Shown one piece after another: positions 50,064 through 59,232 of a stretch of 64,000 nucleotides of DNA. Numbering within the stretch: the stretch's first letter is position 1; the number at the start of each line of letters is the position of its first letter. The DNA comes from Bacteroides sp. (GTDB taxonomy: Bacteria; Bacteroidota; Bacteroidia; Bacteroidales; Muribaculaceae). The stretch is taken from contig JAMPEM010000003.1 of NCBI GenBank assembly GCA_023665145.1, positions 1 through 64,000 of the forward strand, read 5' to 3'. Below the pieces are notes generated by a model. The model saw only the letters and a list, made by a program, of their open reading frames with translations, ran no database searches and was not told where the DNA came from. The position numbers and the translations under genes are program-made.

Positions 50064-51368
50064 TTACTGATAACCATTCCATATAAAATCCATCACCTTG
50101 GCATTACGATGACGAATCCTGAAGATGCAATTGGCAAACGGACTCCAAAGAAGAAAAATCGGTACGCCCCACCACAGTTTTACAGCCCCAAGTGCTTTTG
50201 CAGCTTTACGATATGACCAAATCCCAACTCCCCAAAATGCTGTCAAAAGCACAAATGCCACTACCGCCGGCCATGGGAAGGACGGAAGCATATTCATGAT
50301 TGACACCGTTATAACAACAATCGCACAAAGCAATGTAAGCCAAGTGCTTAGAGACAAAAGCCCTCTGCGAAGGAACGGACCTTGCGGCAAACTCTTCCGG
50401 GCAAGCATCTGCTGCTCTTTTTGCGACACTCGTATTCTTTCTGTGCTTGCGCCCCAATCAAGTTTTAGTAATGTTTCAGGACTTATCACTACAGATGTAT
50501 TGTTGCAATTAGAAATCCGGCACACAAATATCTCTTCATCTCCGTAAGATTTACCTATAGTGTCGGCATATCCATTGATGTCAAAAAACAGATGTTTACG
50601 GAAAGCCATATTGTAACAATCGCCACGATATGGATTACCTGTAATTGCTCTGCTCACCCATTGGGCTGTAGTCATCACATCATCGAATTGTCGATACCAT
50701 TTGCCGGCTCCGGTGAAGTCTTTGAAATCATATACCGTGTCTCCAAGCACTACATCTACTGACGGATTGGCAAACGGCACTACCATCTCATAAAGCCATT
50801 CGCGTGACGGAATATGACAATTGGAGGTAGTGGTGAGCACTACATCACCGGATGCACTTTTCATCCCCAAGGCCCATGCCAGCTTTCTTCGTGAGAGATG
50901 ATGTGAATTGGGTGGAACAAATGTAAGTCGGAGATTCGAATATCTCGACATAAAAATATCAGCCATATCTGAAGCCGCCTCCGAACCGCCGTCAAATACC
51001 ACAATTACTTCAAACTCTCCATAATTCTGCTGCATCAGTTGGCGCAGATAGGCATCAAGTCTCTCTTCATTTCCAATAGCATATACTATTACGGACAGTG
51101 AAGGAAGCAATCCTGAATCAATCCGAGCCTTTACATGCTCTGCCTGTTCATTATCATCATCTTCTTCAAGTACATAACAATCAGCACTACGCTCTGTTTT
51201 TTTCTCATCTTTTTCCTGAATGGGGCTTTGCACCTCCCTTTCAGCGTCTTCTGCTGCATATTTCCCCAGTCTGCGCAACGGACGCATGGCACAGCATGCA
51301 CCTGCCACGGCAAACAAGAGCATCACAATCAATAAAGCGATGATTTCTATGTTAAGATATTGAATCAT
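50064..51368 (-). CDS. Membrane-bound family 2 glycosyltransferase
   Basis: The N-terminus has one membrane helix (about 5-27), then a charged linker. The GT-A domain (about 90-330) includes PSLSVIVYAIGNEERLDAYL, VVFDGGSEAASD and DVVLTTTSNCHIPS in place of the usual DADD. Two C-terminal helices (about 345-400) complete it. It should transfer sugars from a nucleotide or lipid donor at the inner membrane for surface polysaccharide synthesis. It overlaps nothing but lies two bases from the phospholipase gene, so they are co-transcribed. Donor and acceptor are unknown. Confidence 0.82.
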   Translation of the reverse strand: MIQYLNIEIIALLIVMLLFAVAGACCAMRPLRRLGKYAAEDAEREVQSPIQEKDEKKTERSADCYVLEEDDDNEQAEHVKARIDSGLLPSLSVIVYAIGNEERLDAYLRQLMQQNYGEFEVIVVFDGGSEAASDMADIFMSRYSNLRLTFVPPNSHHLSRRKLAWALGMKSASGDVVLTTTSNCHIPSREWLYEMVVPFANPSVDVVLGDTVYDFKDFTGAGKWYRQFDDVMTTAQWVSRAITGNPYRGDCYNMAFRKHLFFDINGYADTIGKSYGDEEIFVCRISNCNNTSVVISPETLLKLDWGASTERIRVSQKEQQMLARKSLPQGPFLRRGLLSLSTWLTLLCAIVVITVSIMNMLPSFPWPAVVAFVLLTAFWGVGIWSYRKAAKALGAVKLWWGVPIFLLWSPFANCIFRIRHRNAKVMDFIWNGYQ

Positions 51369-51370
51369 GA

Positions 51371-52210
51371 TTAGAATTCAGAAAAGAATTTTGGTTTGAT
51401 GACTAAACCTACCCTAAGGTTGGATTGAAATTGCTTGAAATCAAGCAATCCTTCACCATATCCGTTGTAATATTGTACGAAGAAATATTGATTTGTCTGT
51501 TTATGCACTCGCCAATTGAATTCGAATATCGTGTTATAATTCAAATTCCATCCGGCTCGTTTGACCAATGTAAGCCCCCAACCGAATTTTTTGTCAGGTG
51601 TAGTGATTTGCACTCCATGCTGGAATATTCCGGCATATTTGAGAATATCCTTATTGTGCATACCGTCAATAATCGGTATCCAATATTTTGCATGAACCAT
51701 GAGCCAGTCATTCACCATCACAGAGCCGGAAAGCGAAATCCTGTTCCACGAACGCGATTGTATCGAGTCTCGCCCATTACTTTCATGCTCTATCAAAAGC
51801 GTCATCTTTCCGACATAACGTCCCTTATTGAAAAAAGGCTTCGTGATACCAATGCCGGGATTGAAATTCATATCCCGCATCGGCATCGAATTTTCAAATA
51901 CATTCCAGAATGTCTTCTGAGTGTACATCAGAAAGAGAAATGTATTCCACGGAAGAGTGGACTTTGTAAGTCGCTGTGCTATCGATATTTGAAATTTCAC
52001 ACCGGAATTCTGTTTGGTAATCTTCGGACCTACCGGACATCCCACTGTAAAATAATTATCCTTATAAAGACCAAAATAGGGGCCGCTATACAATTCATGC
52101 TTAAGCGAATCGACAAATTCCGTCTGATCACCGGGCTCTACAAGTTGGGCATTGATGCTCAATATCGTGCCAAGAATCATTGACAGTGTCAATATGATTT
52201 TCCTTTTCAT
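51371..52210 (-). CDS. pldA: Outer membrane phospholipase A
   Basis: After a signal peptide (to about residue 21) the protein is a 12-stranded-type barrel. EHESNGRDS carries His142, Ser144, Asn145 and Gly146, and Asn156 follows in SRSWNR; this reproduces the Asn-His-Ser catalytic set of OMPLA. The C-terminus ends with Phe (KPKFFSEF). The enzyme hydrolyses phospholipids misplaced in the outer leaflet, normally as a calcium-dependent dimer. It lies two bases from the glycosyltransferase gene and downstream of xseB. Confidence 0.88.
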   Translation of the reverse strand: MKRKIILTLSMILGTILSINAQLVEPGDQTEFVDSLKHELYSGPYFGLYKDNYFTVGCPVGPKITKQNSGVKFQISIAQRLTKSTLPWNTFLFLMYTQKTFWNVFENSMPMRDMNFNPGIGITKPFFNKGRYVGKMTLLIEHESNGRDSIQSRSWNRISLSGSVMVNDWLMVHAKYWIPIIDGMHNKDILKYAGIFQHGVQITTPDKKFGWGLTLVKRAGWNLNYNTIFEFNWRVHKQTNQYFFVQYYNGYGEGLLDFKQFQSNLRVGLVIKPKFFSEF

Positions 52211-52228
52211 ACCCCTTCATTTTAACAT

Positions 52229-52426
52229 TTAGAGTGATTCAAGACATTTGCGAATATCCTCATCCGTCTGCTTAAGTTTCTCCCGACAAACCTTAAGCAG
52301 CTCCATGGCACGTCGGGTATATTCACTCAAACTGTCAATATCACATTCATCCGACTGCATCTTGCTTACTATACGCTCAAGCTCAGCCATCGCTTCGGAA
52401 TATTTCACATTCTTATTCTCTTCCAT
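52229..52426 (-). CDS. xseB: Exodeoxyribonuclease VII small subunit
   Basis: From ATG 52426 the protein has about 65 residues, the family's usual size: YSEAMAELERIVSKMQSDEC then DIDSLSEYTRRAMELLKVCR and EKLKQTDEDI. It binds the large subunit XseA to form the single-strand exonuclease. An upstream in-frame ATG at 52441 is possible but overlaps the region before the dipeptidase stop. xseA is not adjacent; the upstream neighbour is the C69 dipeptidase. Confidence 0.9.
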   Translation of the reverse strand: MEENKNVKYSEAMAELERIVSKMQSDECDIDSLSEYTRRAMELLKVCREKLKQTDEDIRKCLESL

Positions 52427-52442
52427 AATTTTTACCGACAAA

Positions 52443-54089
52443 TCACTTAATCAGGAACTTATCACCCGTTTCCTTGACTATATTCTCGTAATATTTCTTG
52501 TCATATCCGGGGAAAGAAGGGTATTCGGGCACTCCATATTCATTCTTGATGAAGTCACCATTTTCATCCACCTTCTTCATATTCCCATCCATAAATCGAA
52601 CCATAAGATAGACAGCCAAATCACGATATTTGTCAGTAGTCTCATGCGCTATGGCTGCCCCCTCGTCATTGACAAGCTTCTCAAGCTCTTCAAAGTTGCC
52701 GGCATTGGCAAGCGAGGCATAAAGTGAATCCTTTTCAGCACGTGAGGATGTGAATTGCTCCTCAAGAGCCGATTGCACTTTGCGGATGTCCGGAATCATA
52801 AGGTCATATCTATGATATGCTTGATTTGCCACCCAATTGTTCATCCAGAAATTCGATTCCCAATCGAAGGTATTCACATCACCCTTGTCTATCTGGCGAG
52901 GAACTCGTGTCATCGAGCAATACATCGGCATATAAACACATGTATTTGCATCATCTGTACCAAACCATAACAGACCGCCTACCGGGTCGGGAAGCCAATC
53001 ACGAGTCTGAGCCACAAAGCTCCATCCTGTCTGCTGCGTGGCAGTAGCACGTTCCATTACATAATGTTTCCCGTCCACTTCATAATCCATTGGACGCCAA
53101 CGATAAGGCACCTTATTGGGACCGGCGCCCACATCCTGTGTCATGTCAAATGGAGTACCTTCATAATGGTCTCTCATTCGAGCCTTCATATCTTCCAGAC
53201 TGACTTTCTTTTCCGGCACGATATAAAGTGGCATCGGCTCGTCACTTGTGCCTGCGCACCACGCATAATATTTGTCAGCCTTGGGATCGAATGCCCGGAA
53301 ATAAGACCATACTCTGGCGTCGCAGCCTCTACGATCATCTATCGGATGCTCCGAATATGCATCGGCAAATGCGAAATCCTCATCCTTACCGGTGAAATAT
53401 CCCCTTTTGCGAGCGAACGAAATGACGTCTTTGGAATATTTCACATTCTTTTTATCCTTGAGATTGACCTTTCTGATTCTGGGTTCGTTGGCATGTCCTG
53501 AGATAGCATCATCCGGAATACGGACAGCCATCCATACCGCACCTTTCTCAGCACCTTTCCCGATAAGTTCCATCACCCATACTTCGTCCTTGTCAGCAAT
53601 AGAGAACGATTCACCGGAAGACGCATACCCGTATTTATTCACCAAATCAGCCATTATATCTATAGCCTCACGAGCTGAACGGGCTCTCTCCAAAGTAATA
53701 TATATGAGTGAACCATAATCAATTATCGACTGACCTGTTGTGTCTTGCAGTTCCTTTCGACCGCCCCAGGTGCTTTCAGCTATCACCACCTGATGTTCAT
53801 TCATATTACCCACTACATTGTAGGTCTCGGCGGCTTCGGGTATCTCACCAAGCGGCTTGCCGGTATCCCATTCCACCACTTTGCGCACAGACCCGGGAGC
53901 ATGTTTCCCACCTTTGGCATGATGTAACATTCCGTAAAGATTATGGGAGTCGGCTGCGTAAGTCACCATTACCGATCCATCGGTTGTGGCCTTCTTTCCG
54001 GCTATATAGTTGGTACATGCCAAAGCTGCAGCTCCGGCTGACAATATCAAAGAGAGCGCAAGGGCAGCACGGGTGTGTATTCGTTTCAT
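52443..54089 (-). CDS. C69 family dipeptidase
   Basis: The signal peptide (MKRIHTRAALALSLILSAGAA) is followed by ALACTNYIAGKKATTDGSVM. Cys25 becomes the N-terminal nucleophile after cleavage, as in Ntn-hydrolases of peptidase family C69 (PepD). Later conserved parts include SDEPMPLYIVPEKK and WWMNN-like WESNFWMNNWVANQAYHRYD. It should cleave dipeptides with broad specificity in the periplasm or at the surface. The length of 548 residues is normal for the Bacteroidetes members. It is followed by xseB on the same strand at one base. Confidence 0.88.
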   Translation of the reverse strand: MKRIHTRAALALSLILSAGAAALACTNYIAGKKATTDGSVMVTYAADSHNLYGMLHHAKGGKHAPGSVRKVVEWDTGKPLGEIPEAAETYNVVGNMNEHQVVIAESTWGGRKELQDTTGQSIIDYGSLIYITLERARSAREAIDIMADLVNKYGYASSGESFSIADKDEVWVMELIGKGAEKGAVWMAVRIPDDAISGHANEPRIRKVNLKDKKNVKYSKDVISFARKRGYFTGKDEDFAFADAYSEHPIDDRRGCDARVWSYFRAFDPKADKYYAWCAGTSDEPMPLYIVPEKKVSLEDMKARMRDHYEGTPFDMTQDVGAGPNKVPYRWRPMDYEVDGKHYVMERATATQQTGWSFVAQTRDWLPDPVGGLLWFGTDDANTCVYMPMYCSMTRVPRQIDKGDVNTFDWESNFWMNNWVANQAYHRYDLMIPDIRKVQSALEEQFTSSRAEKDSLYASLANAGNFEELEKLVNDEGAAIAHETTDKYRDLAVYLMVRFMDGNMKKVDENGDFIKNEYGVPEYPSFPGYDKKYYENIVKETGDKFLIK

Positions 54090-54107
54090 TTTGAAGGTCG
54101 TTTATCT

Positions 54108-54500
54108 TTATTTGAAGTTCTCACAGATTGCCTCGGCTATCTGCTTCATCTTCTCAGGGTCGGGATTACTGATTTTCTTATTAAAATCCATATCACCTTC
54201 AGCCTTTAGTGGCACAAGGTGGATATGGGCATGTGGCACCTCAAGACCAAGTACTGTGACGCCTACCTTGCGGCATGGAAGAGCCTCTTTTATGGCCTTA
54301 GCCACCCTTTTGGAAAAGAGCATCATCTCCGCCAGGTCATCATCCTCCATGTCAAATATATAGTCCACTTCCTTTTTGGGCACAACCAAGGTGTGTCCCC
54401 AATTCACCGGATTGATATCGAGGAAAGCGAAAAATTTGTCATTCTCTGCTATCTTATAGCACGGAATTTCGCCGGCTATTATCTTGGAAAATATAGTCAT
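54108..54500 (-). CDS. HIT family protein
   Basis: The 130-residue protein starts TIFSKIIAGEIPCYKIAEND and has the histidine triad HAHIHLVP near residue 91, the mark of HIT nucleotide hydrolases/transferases such as HinT. It should hydrolyse AMP-linked substrates in the cytoplasm. It lies 12 bases downstream of greA, so both are read from one transcript. Length is normal for the branch. Confidence 0.92.
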   Translation of the reverse strand: MTIFSKIIAGEIPCYKIAENDKFFAFLDINPVNWGHTLVVPKKEVDYIFDMEDDDLAEMMLFSKRVAKAIKEALPCRKVGVTVLGLEVPHAHIHLVPLKAEGDMDFNKKISNPDPEKMKQIAEAICENFK

Positions 54501-54512
54501 GGCTATTTTTTG

Positions 54513-54977
54513 TCAGATTTCAATGTCGATGATCTCAAATTTCATCAAACCGGCCGGAACTTTTACTTCCACCACATCACCCTTCTTATGTCCAAGCAGA
54601 GCTTGCGCAATGGGGGTATTGCTGGCTATCTTGAATTCTCTCAGATTGGCTTCGTTTTCTGTCACGATAGTATATGTCATCTGAGTGCCGTTGGCCACAT
54701 TGCGTATCGTCACTTTATTGAGAAGTTGCACCTCATCGGTGTTGAGCTTGCTTGAATCGATTATTCTTGCATTGGCTATCAACTCCTTTATTTTAGCAAT
54801 TTTCATCTCAAGCATCCCTTGAGCCTCTTTTGCCGCGTCATACTCGGCATTTTCCGAGAGGTCACCCTTATCGCGTGCCTCAGCTATTGCATGTTTGATA
54901 GCGGGACGTTGAGCTTCAAGCTCTGAGAGTTCCGCCATTTTCTTGTCGTATCCTTCTTTTGTTAAATATGTTGCCAT
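54513..54977 (-). CDS. greA: Transcription elongation factor GreA
   Basis: The N-terminal coiled coil (about 1-75, with the acidic tip GDLSENAEYDAAKEAQGMLE) is followed by the FKBP-like C-terminal domain (about 80-154, TPIAQALLGHKKGDVVEVKV). GreA enters the secondary channel of RNA polymerase and helps cut backtracked RNA. The Asp and Glu of the tip are present. 154 residues is the standard size. It precedes the HIT gene. Confidence 0.95.
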   Translation of the reverse strand: MATYLTKEGYDKKMAELSELEAQRPAIKHAIAEARDKGDLSENAEYDAAKEAQGMLEMKIAKIKELIANARIIDSSKLNTDEVQLLNKVTIRNVANGTQMTYTIVTENEANLREFKIASNTPIAQALLGHKKGDVVEVKVPAGLMKFEIIDIEI

Positions 54978-55061
54978 CTTTTTTGGGTTTCGCTTTTAAT
55001 GCGAAATGTTATATCTCCATGGATGCTCCACGAAGTGTTTAATTGTATTTATTAAATTTAT

Positions 55062-56114
55062 TTATCTCAATATAAGCATTGCGTCGCCATAAGCGCCGAA
55101 TCCGTATTTCTCCTTCACAGCCTCTTTATAAGCTTGCATAATGAGGTCATATCCTCCAAAGGCCGCTACCATCATAAGCATTGTGCTGTAAGGCATATGG
55201 AAATTGGAAATCATCGCTGTACATACCGTAAAATCATAAGGGGGAAAGATAAACTTGTTGGTCCATCCCTTATACGGCATTATATGGCCGTTCATGCACA
55301 CAGAGCTTGCAAGCGCACGCATTACGGATGTCCCGACTGCACATACGCGGGCTTCGCGATCTTTGGCTTCGTTGACCATGTCCACAAGGTCTCCACTCAC
55401 CTCCATCTCCTCACTGTCCATACGATGCTTGGTAAGATCCTCCACATCGATATCGCGGAAATTTCCACGACCGGAATGAAGCGTCACAAATCCACGGTCT
55501 ACGCCCTTTATTTCGAGTCGTTTCATCAATTCCCGGCTGAAATGCAATCCTGCTGCCGGTGCCATTACAGCTCCTTCGTGTTCAGCATAAATACACTGAT
55601 ATCGGTCTTCATCGTCAGGCTCTGCCGGACGTTTGATATAATCGGGCAACGGTGGGTGTCCAAGTCCGAACAATACCTCCTTAAATTCGTCGTGGGGACC
55701 ATCGTAGAGGAATCTCAAGGTGCGTCCGCGATTGGTGGTATTATCTATCACCTCGGCCACGAGTGAATCATCTTCACCGAAATATAGTTTATTCCCTATT
55801 CGTATCTTGCGTGCAGGCTCCACAAGAACATCCCAAAACTTATTTTCGTGATTAAGTTCTCGAAGAAGAAACACTTCTATCGAAGCTCCGGTCTTCTCTT
55901 TGTTGCCATAGAGTCGCGCCGGGAAAACGCGTGTGTTATTAAAAACCATCAGGTCGCCCTCCTCGAAATATTCAAGCAAATCCTTGAACATGCGATGCTC
56001 TATCTTGCGCTCCTTCACATTGACCACCATAAGACGACATTCGTCTCTATTGGCCGATGGATATTGAGCTATGAGCTCTTCGGGAAGTTTAAATTTAAAT
56101 TGCGACAGTTTCAT
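55062..56114 (-). CDS. queA: S-adenosylmethionine:tRNA ribosyltransferase-isomerase
   Basis: The 350-residue protein begins [20 protein letters not shown] and contains [27 protein letters not shown] and [20 protein letters not shown], all typical of QueA. It makes epoxyqueuosine in tRNA anticodons. It is the last gene of the ftsX-DUF3098-uppP-truB-queA run, 77 bases after truB. Confidence 0.95.
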   Translation of the reverse strand: MKLSQFKFKLPEELIAQYPSANRDECRLMVVNVKERKIEHRMFKDLLEYFEEGDLMVFNNTRVFPARLYGNKEKTGASIEVFLLRELNHENKFWDVLVEPARKIRIGNKLYFGEDDSLVAEVIDNTTNRGRTLRFLYDGPHDEFKEVLFGLGHPPLPDYIKRPAEPDDEDRYQCIYAEHEGAVMAPAAGLHFSRELMKRLEIKGVDRGFVTLHSGRGNFRDIDVEDLTKHRMDSEEMEVSGDLVDMVNEAKDREARVCAVGTSVMRALASSVCMNGHIMPYKGWTNKFIFPPYDFTVCTAMISNFHMPYSTMLMMVAAFGGYDLIMQAYKEAVKEKYGFGAYGDAMLILR

Positions 56115-56191
56115 TTATTTGTTATCTGTTTAAGCTTTGGTTCTCACCGCAGCTTGGTAATATTTCTCATCTTTCCCCTTCTCTATCCCCA

Positions 56192-56911
56192 CTATAATTT
56201 TTGCTCATACCAATCGGGAAATTCCAAATCTGTTTGAGCTATCATCGAGGCGGCTTGCTCTATGCTCAGGCAATCGTCTATCGATATATCACCGACTCTT
56301 GTACGACGAAGCCCTGTAAGGTGCGCCCCGCTTTCAAGTGCCTCGCCTATATCTCGAGCCAATGCTCTGATATATGTTCCTTTGCTACACACTATTCTGA
56401 GTCTTAGCACCGGAAGTGAAAAGTCCAACACCTCTATCTCACTTATTTCAAGAGGTTTGGCTTTCAATTCCACTTCTCTCCCCTTGCGTGCAAGGTTGTA
56501 TGCTCTCTTTCCGTCAACTTTGACTGCTGAATAGACGGGTGGCACCTGAAGAATCTTCCCGGTGAAAGACTTCAGCACCTCATCCACATCCTTGCGAGTG
56601 ATATGCTCATATGGATATGTTGCATCTATTTGCTTCTCAAGGTCATAACTCGGTGTTGTCGCACCAAGTCTTATTGTGGCTACATACTCCTTGTTTCCAC
56701 ACTGCAACTCTTCTATCTTCCCGGTAGCCTTTCCTGTGCATACCACAAGAACTCCGGTTGCCAGCGGATCGAGTGTACCTGCATGTCCCACTTTGAATTT
56801 CTTGACATGCAGACGTCTCTGGATGCCGCCTCTTACCCTTTTCACAGCATCAAAACTTGTCCAGCCGTATGGCTTGTCTATCCCTATTATCTCTCCGCTT
56901 ACAAAGTCCAT
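56192..56911 (-). CDS. truB: tRNA pseudouridine(55) synthase
   Basis: GHAGTLDPLATGVLVV carries the catalytic Asp48. QVPPVYSAVKVDGKRAYNLA and CSKGTYIRALARDIGEAL are the other TruB blocks. It makes the conserved pseudouridine in the T-loop of tRNA. The length of 239 residues is short because the C-terminal PUA domain is missing, as is common in Bacteroidetes. It is three bases downstream of uppP. Confidence 0.95.
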   Translation of the reverse strand: MDFVSGEIIGIDKPYGWTSFDAVKRVRGGIQRRLHVKKFKVGHAGTLDPLATGVLVVCTGKATGKIEELQCGNKEYVATIRLGATTPSYDLEKQIDATYPYEHITRKDVDEVLKSFTGKILQVPPVYSAVKVDGKRAYNLARKGREVELKAKPLEISEIEVLDFSLPVLRLRIVCSKGTYIRALARDIGEALESGAHLTGLRRTRVGDISIDDCLSIEQAASMIAQTDLEFPDWYEQKL

Positions 56912-56914
56912 ATC

Positions 56915-57745
56915 TTATTGCCAAAGGAGACAAATCACCCCCATTATCACACAATAAAGTGCAAACCAGACGAGTTTGCCACGCTTTACAAGGTTGAGCA
57001 TCCACAAACATGCCGCACACCCCACTGCAAAAGCTGCTACAAAGCCGATTATCAATGCAGAGACAGAGATGCTTTCCGGCTGTATCTTTCCGGTTGCAAG
57101 TTTCATTACATCTATCAGTGCCTCTCCCATAATGGGAAGAATCACCATCAGAAATGAGAACGAAGCTATCTTTTCTCGTTTATCTCCGATTATTATACCG
57201 GTAGCGATTGTTGTGCCCGATCTGCTCAATCCCGGCAAAACAGCGACGGCCTGAGCACAACCTATCACAAAGGCATCCACCCAACCTATATCACGTCCGC
57301 GTCGTGAACCGAGCATACGTCTTTTGACAAAATCATAGTCGGAGAAATGGGCAAATGTTAACAATAAAGCTGTAACACACAGACAAATACCTACCACCGT
57401 CAAATCATTCCCTCCAAAGAATCCTTCTATGGAATCCTTAAAGAACACTCCTACGATACCGATAGGAATACATGACACCAATATCTTGCAGACGTAATAG
57501 AAGTCATAATCTTTTTTGAATGTAAAGAAGCTAACACACAGCTTTTTAAACATCGGCCAAAGGATTACGATTGTGGAAAGCACTGTAGCGGCATGAAGTA
57601 TGATGTCAAATATTATAGCTTCATCACCCGGGAGGTTAATCCCCAGTATCTCTCTAAAAATCTGTAAGTGACCACTCGAGCTGACGGGCAGATATTCTGC
57701 CAATCCTTGCACTATTCCCAATATCAACGCGTCAAGCCATTCCAT
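56915..57745 (-). CDS. uppP: Undecaprenyl-diphosphate phosphatase
   Basis: EYLPVSSSGHL near residue 17 and LPGLSRSGTTIATGIIIGDK near residue 170 are the two catalytic loops of BacA/UppP. Eight or so membrane helices surround them. It recycles the C55 lipid carrier that UppS (at 29994) makes. It lies four bases after the DUF3098 gene. Length is normal. Confidence 0.95.
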   Translation of the reverse strand: MEWLDALILGIVQGLAEYLPVSSSGHLQIFREILGINLPGDEAIIFDIILHAATVLSTIVILWPMFKKLCVSFFTFKKDYDFYYVCKILVSCIPIGIVGVFFKDSIEGFFGGNDLTVVGICLCVTALLLTFAHFSDYDFVKRRMLGSRRGRDIGWVDAFVIGCAQAVAVLPGLSRSGTTIATGIIIGDKREKIASFSFLMVILPIMGEALIDVMKLATGKIQPESISVSALIIGFVAAFAVGCAACLWMLNLVKRGKLVWFALYCVIMGVICLLWQ

Positions 57746-57749
57746 AACA

Positions 57750-58079
57750 TCATTCTATTACGGTACGTTCTTCCTCTTCTATTACCGACTTCTTGTCACC
57801 CTTCTTGCCGGGCTTCCATATAATGGCAAACGCCATGAGCAGGAATCCAAGAAAGGTCACGGTAGGACCGACCACGATGCGTCGTGTGCTGAAAATGTCC
57901 GGATTGAATCTCTGAGGTGTGCTTCCCGGTCCGGTCATCAGCAGAAATCCCACTATTATCAACAAAAGACAGACTCCCATCAGAATATAATTAATCTTCT
58001 CAAACGGTCTCTCTTTTGCACTTAACGGGCGAATCCCTTTGGACTCCTTTTGTGCTGTTTTTATATTTTTTCTCTCCAT
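57750..58079 (-). CDS. DUF3098 two-helix membrane protein
   Basis: The 109-residue protein has a basic N-terminus and two membrane helices (about 30-50 and 70-90), with LMGVCLLLIIVGFLLMTGPG and the loop FNPDIFSTRRIVVGP that mark DUF3098. It occurs between ftsX and uppP throughout Bacteroidetes, which suggests a role in division or wall synthesis, but none is proved. Confidence 0.9.
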   Translation of the reverse strand: MERKNIKTAQKESKGIRPLSAKERPFEKINYILMGVCLLLIIVGFLLMTGPGSTPQRFNPDIFSTRRIVVGPTVTFLGFLLMAFAIIWKPGKKGDKKSVIEEEERTVIE

Positions 58080-58147
58080 TATATTAATTAGAGATTATAT
58101 CTTTAATAATTCTTTTTCTATAAGGCTTAAAATCCCTTTTTAAGCTG

Positions 58148-59026
58148 TCATTTAAACAGTTCGTCATATTCTTTACTCAGATAATGAGTGGTGGCAAGGG
58201 CTGCCGCTACAGCACATATCAACATACCGGCTGCAATCAACGCTCCGCATACCAAACAGAAATCCTGAGACGATACATACTGCTCCACATCCTCTACCCC
58301 TAAATAAGGAGTAAGCATCATAGCACCCACCAATATTGCGTCGGCTATCAATCCGGCTATCAATCCGGAGAGCATATTGTTTATGATGAATGGTTTGCGT
58401 ATAAATCCCCTTGTAGCTCCCACGAGCTGCATGGTGTGTATAGTAAATCTTCTGGAATAAATTGTAAGACGAACAGTATTATTGATAAGAATAAACGAAA
58501 TTATTATCATTACCAGAGCGATACCGCCAAGCAGATACGTCATCTTTTCAATATTTTCATTCATCGCGCTTATCATCGAAGCATCAGGAACAGCTACATC
58601 CTCCACTCCGGCATACGTCTTGATTTGATCGGCAATCTTTGCGATGCTTGCAGCATCGGCATATTCCGATTTTATAGTAAAACTCACTTCCGGACTAAGA
58701 GGATTCACGCCATAGAGTTCTTCAAGATTCACACCGGTATCCTCTGTCCAATTTTTCATGGCGGCATTTTTCCCTATCGTCTCTACAGTGAGACAATAAG
58801 GTTGCGCCTTAATAAAGGCGGCAAGCTCTGAAGCTTCGGCATCGCTTATCGAATCCTGCATCACGGCACTCAGCTCTATCTGTTCGCGAAGCCTGTCAGT
58901 TTCTCGTCCGGCACTTATACTTACGAGCGCTATAAGACCTATAATGATAAGCACCATCGTAACGCTAATGATGGTGGTCAGGTGCGCTGCCCAATATGAT
59001 ATTTTACTCTCCTTTTCTTCACTCAT
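58148..59026 (-). CDS. ftsX: Cell division protein FtsX (permease-like)
   Basis: From ATG 59026 (the GTG- or ATG-type start at 59044 adds six residues) the protein has a first helix (about 15-37), an extracellular domain (about 45-160) and three C-terminal helices with RRFTIHTMQLVGATRGFIRK, the FtsX loop. With FtsE it should form an ABC-type machine that activates peptidoglycan hydrolases. ftsE is not adjacent, as usual in this phylum. A promoter is visible at 59162-59192. Confidence 0.92.
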   Translation of the reverse strand: MSEEKESKISYWAAHLTTIISVTMVLIIIGLIALVSISAGRETDRLREQIELSAVMQDSISDAEASELAAFIKAQPYCLTVETIGKNAAMKNWTEDTGVNLEELYGVNPLSPEVSFTIKSEYADAASIAKIADQIKTYAGVEDVAVPDASMISAMNENIEKMTYLLGGIALVMIIISFILINNTVRLTIYSRRFTIHTMQLVGATRGFIRKPFIINNMLSGLIAGLIADAILVGAMMLTPYLGVEDVEQYVSSQDFCLVCGALIAAGMLICAVAAALATTHYLSKEYDELFK

Positions 59027-59161
59027 AATATTAACGCCTGCCAATCAGACCATTAACACCCCTACACCCTTCTTTAAACATTAAGATAAAATGGCCGGCC
59101 TGCAACTCTTGGAGCTGCAAATCGGTCCTTGACATCTTTAATTTCCCTTCCCTATTTTATG

Positions 59162-59192
59162 CAAAGATACAAAAATAAAATGACAAAGTCAA
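59162..59192 (-). promoter_or_regulatory. Promoter of the ftsX-uppP-truB-queA unit
   Basis: On the minus strand TTG (59192-59190) and TATCTTTG (59169-59162) are 20 bases apart, a full consensus match. It lies in the 59045-59232 gap, whose other content is an inexact hairpin near 59100 (GCAACTCTTGGAGCTGC). Confidence 0.72.
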
Positions 59193-59232
59193 GTAAATCA
59201 CCTACTTTTTTGCAGCACCTGCGCAGGGAAAG

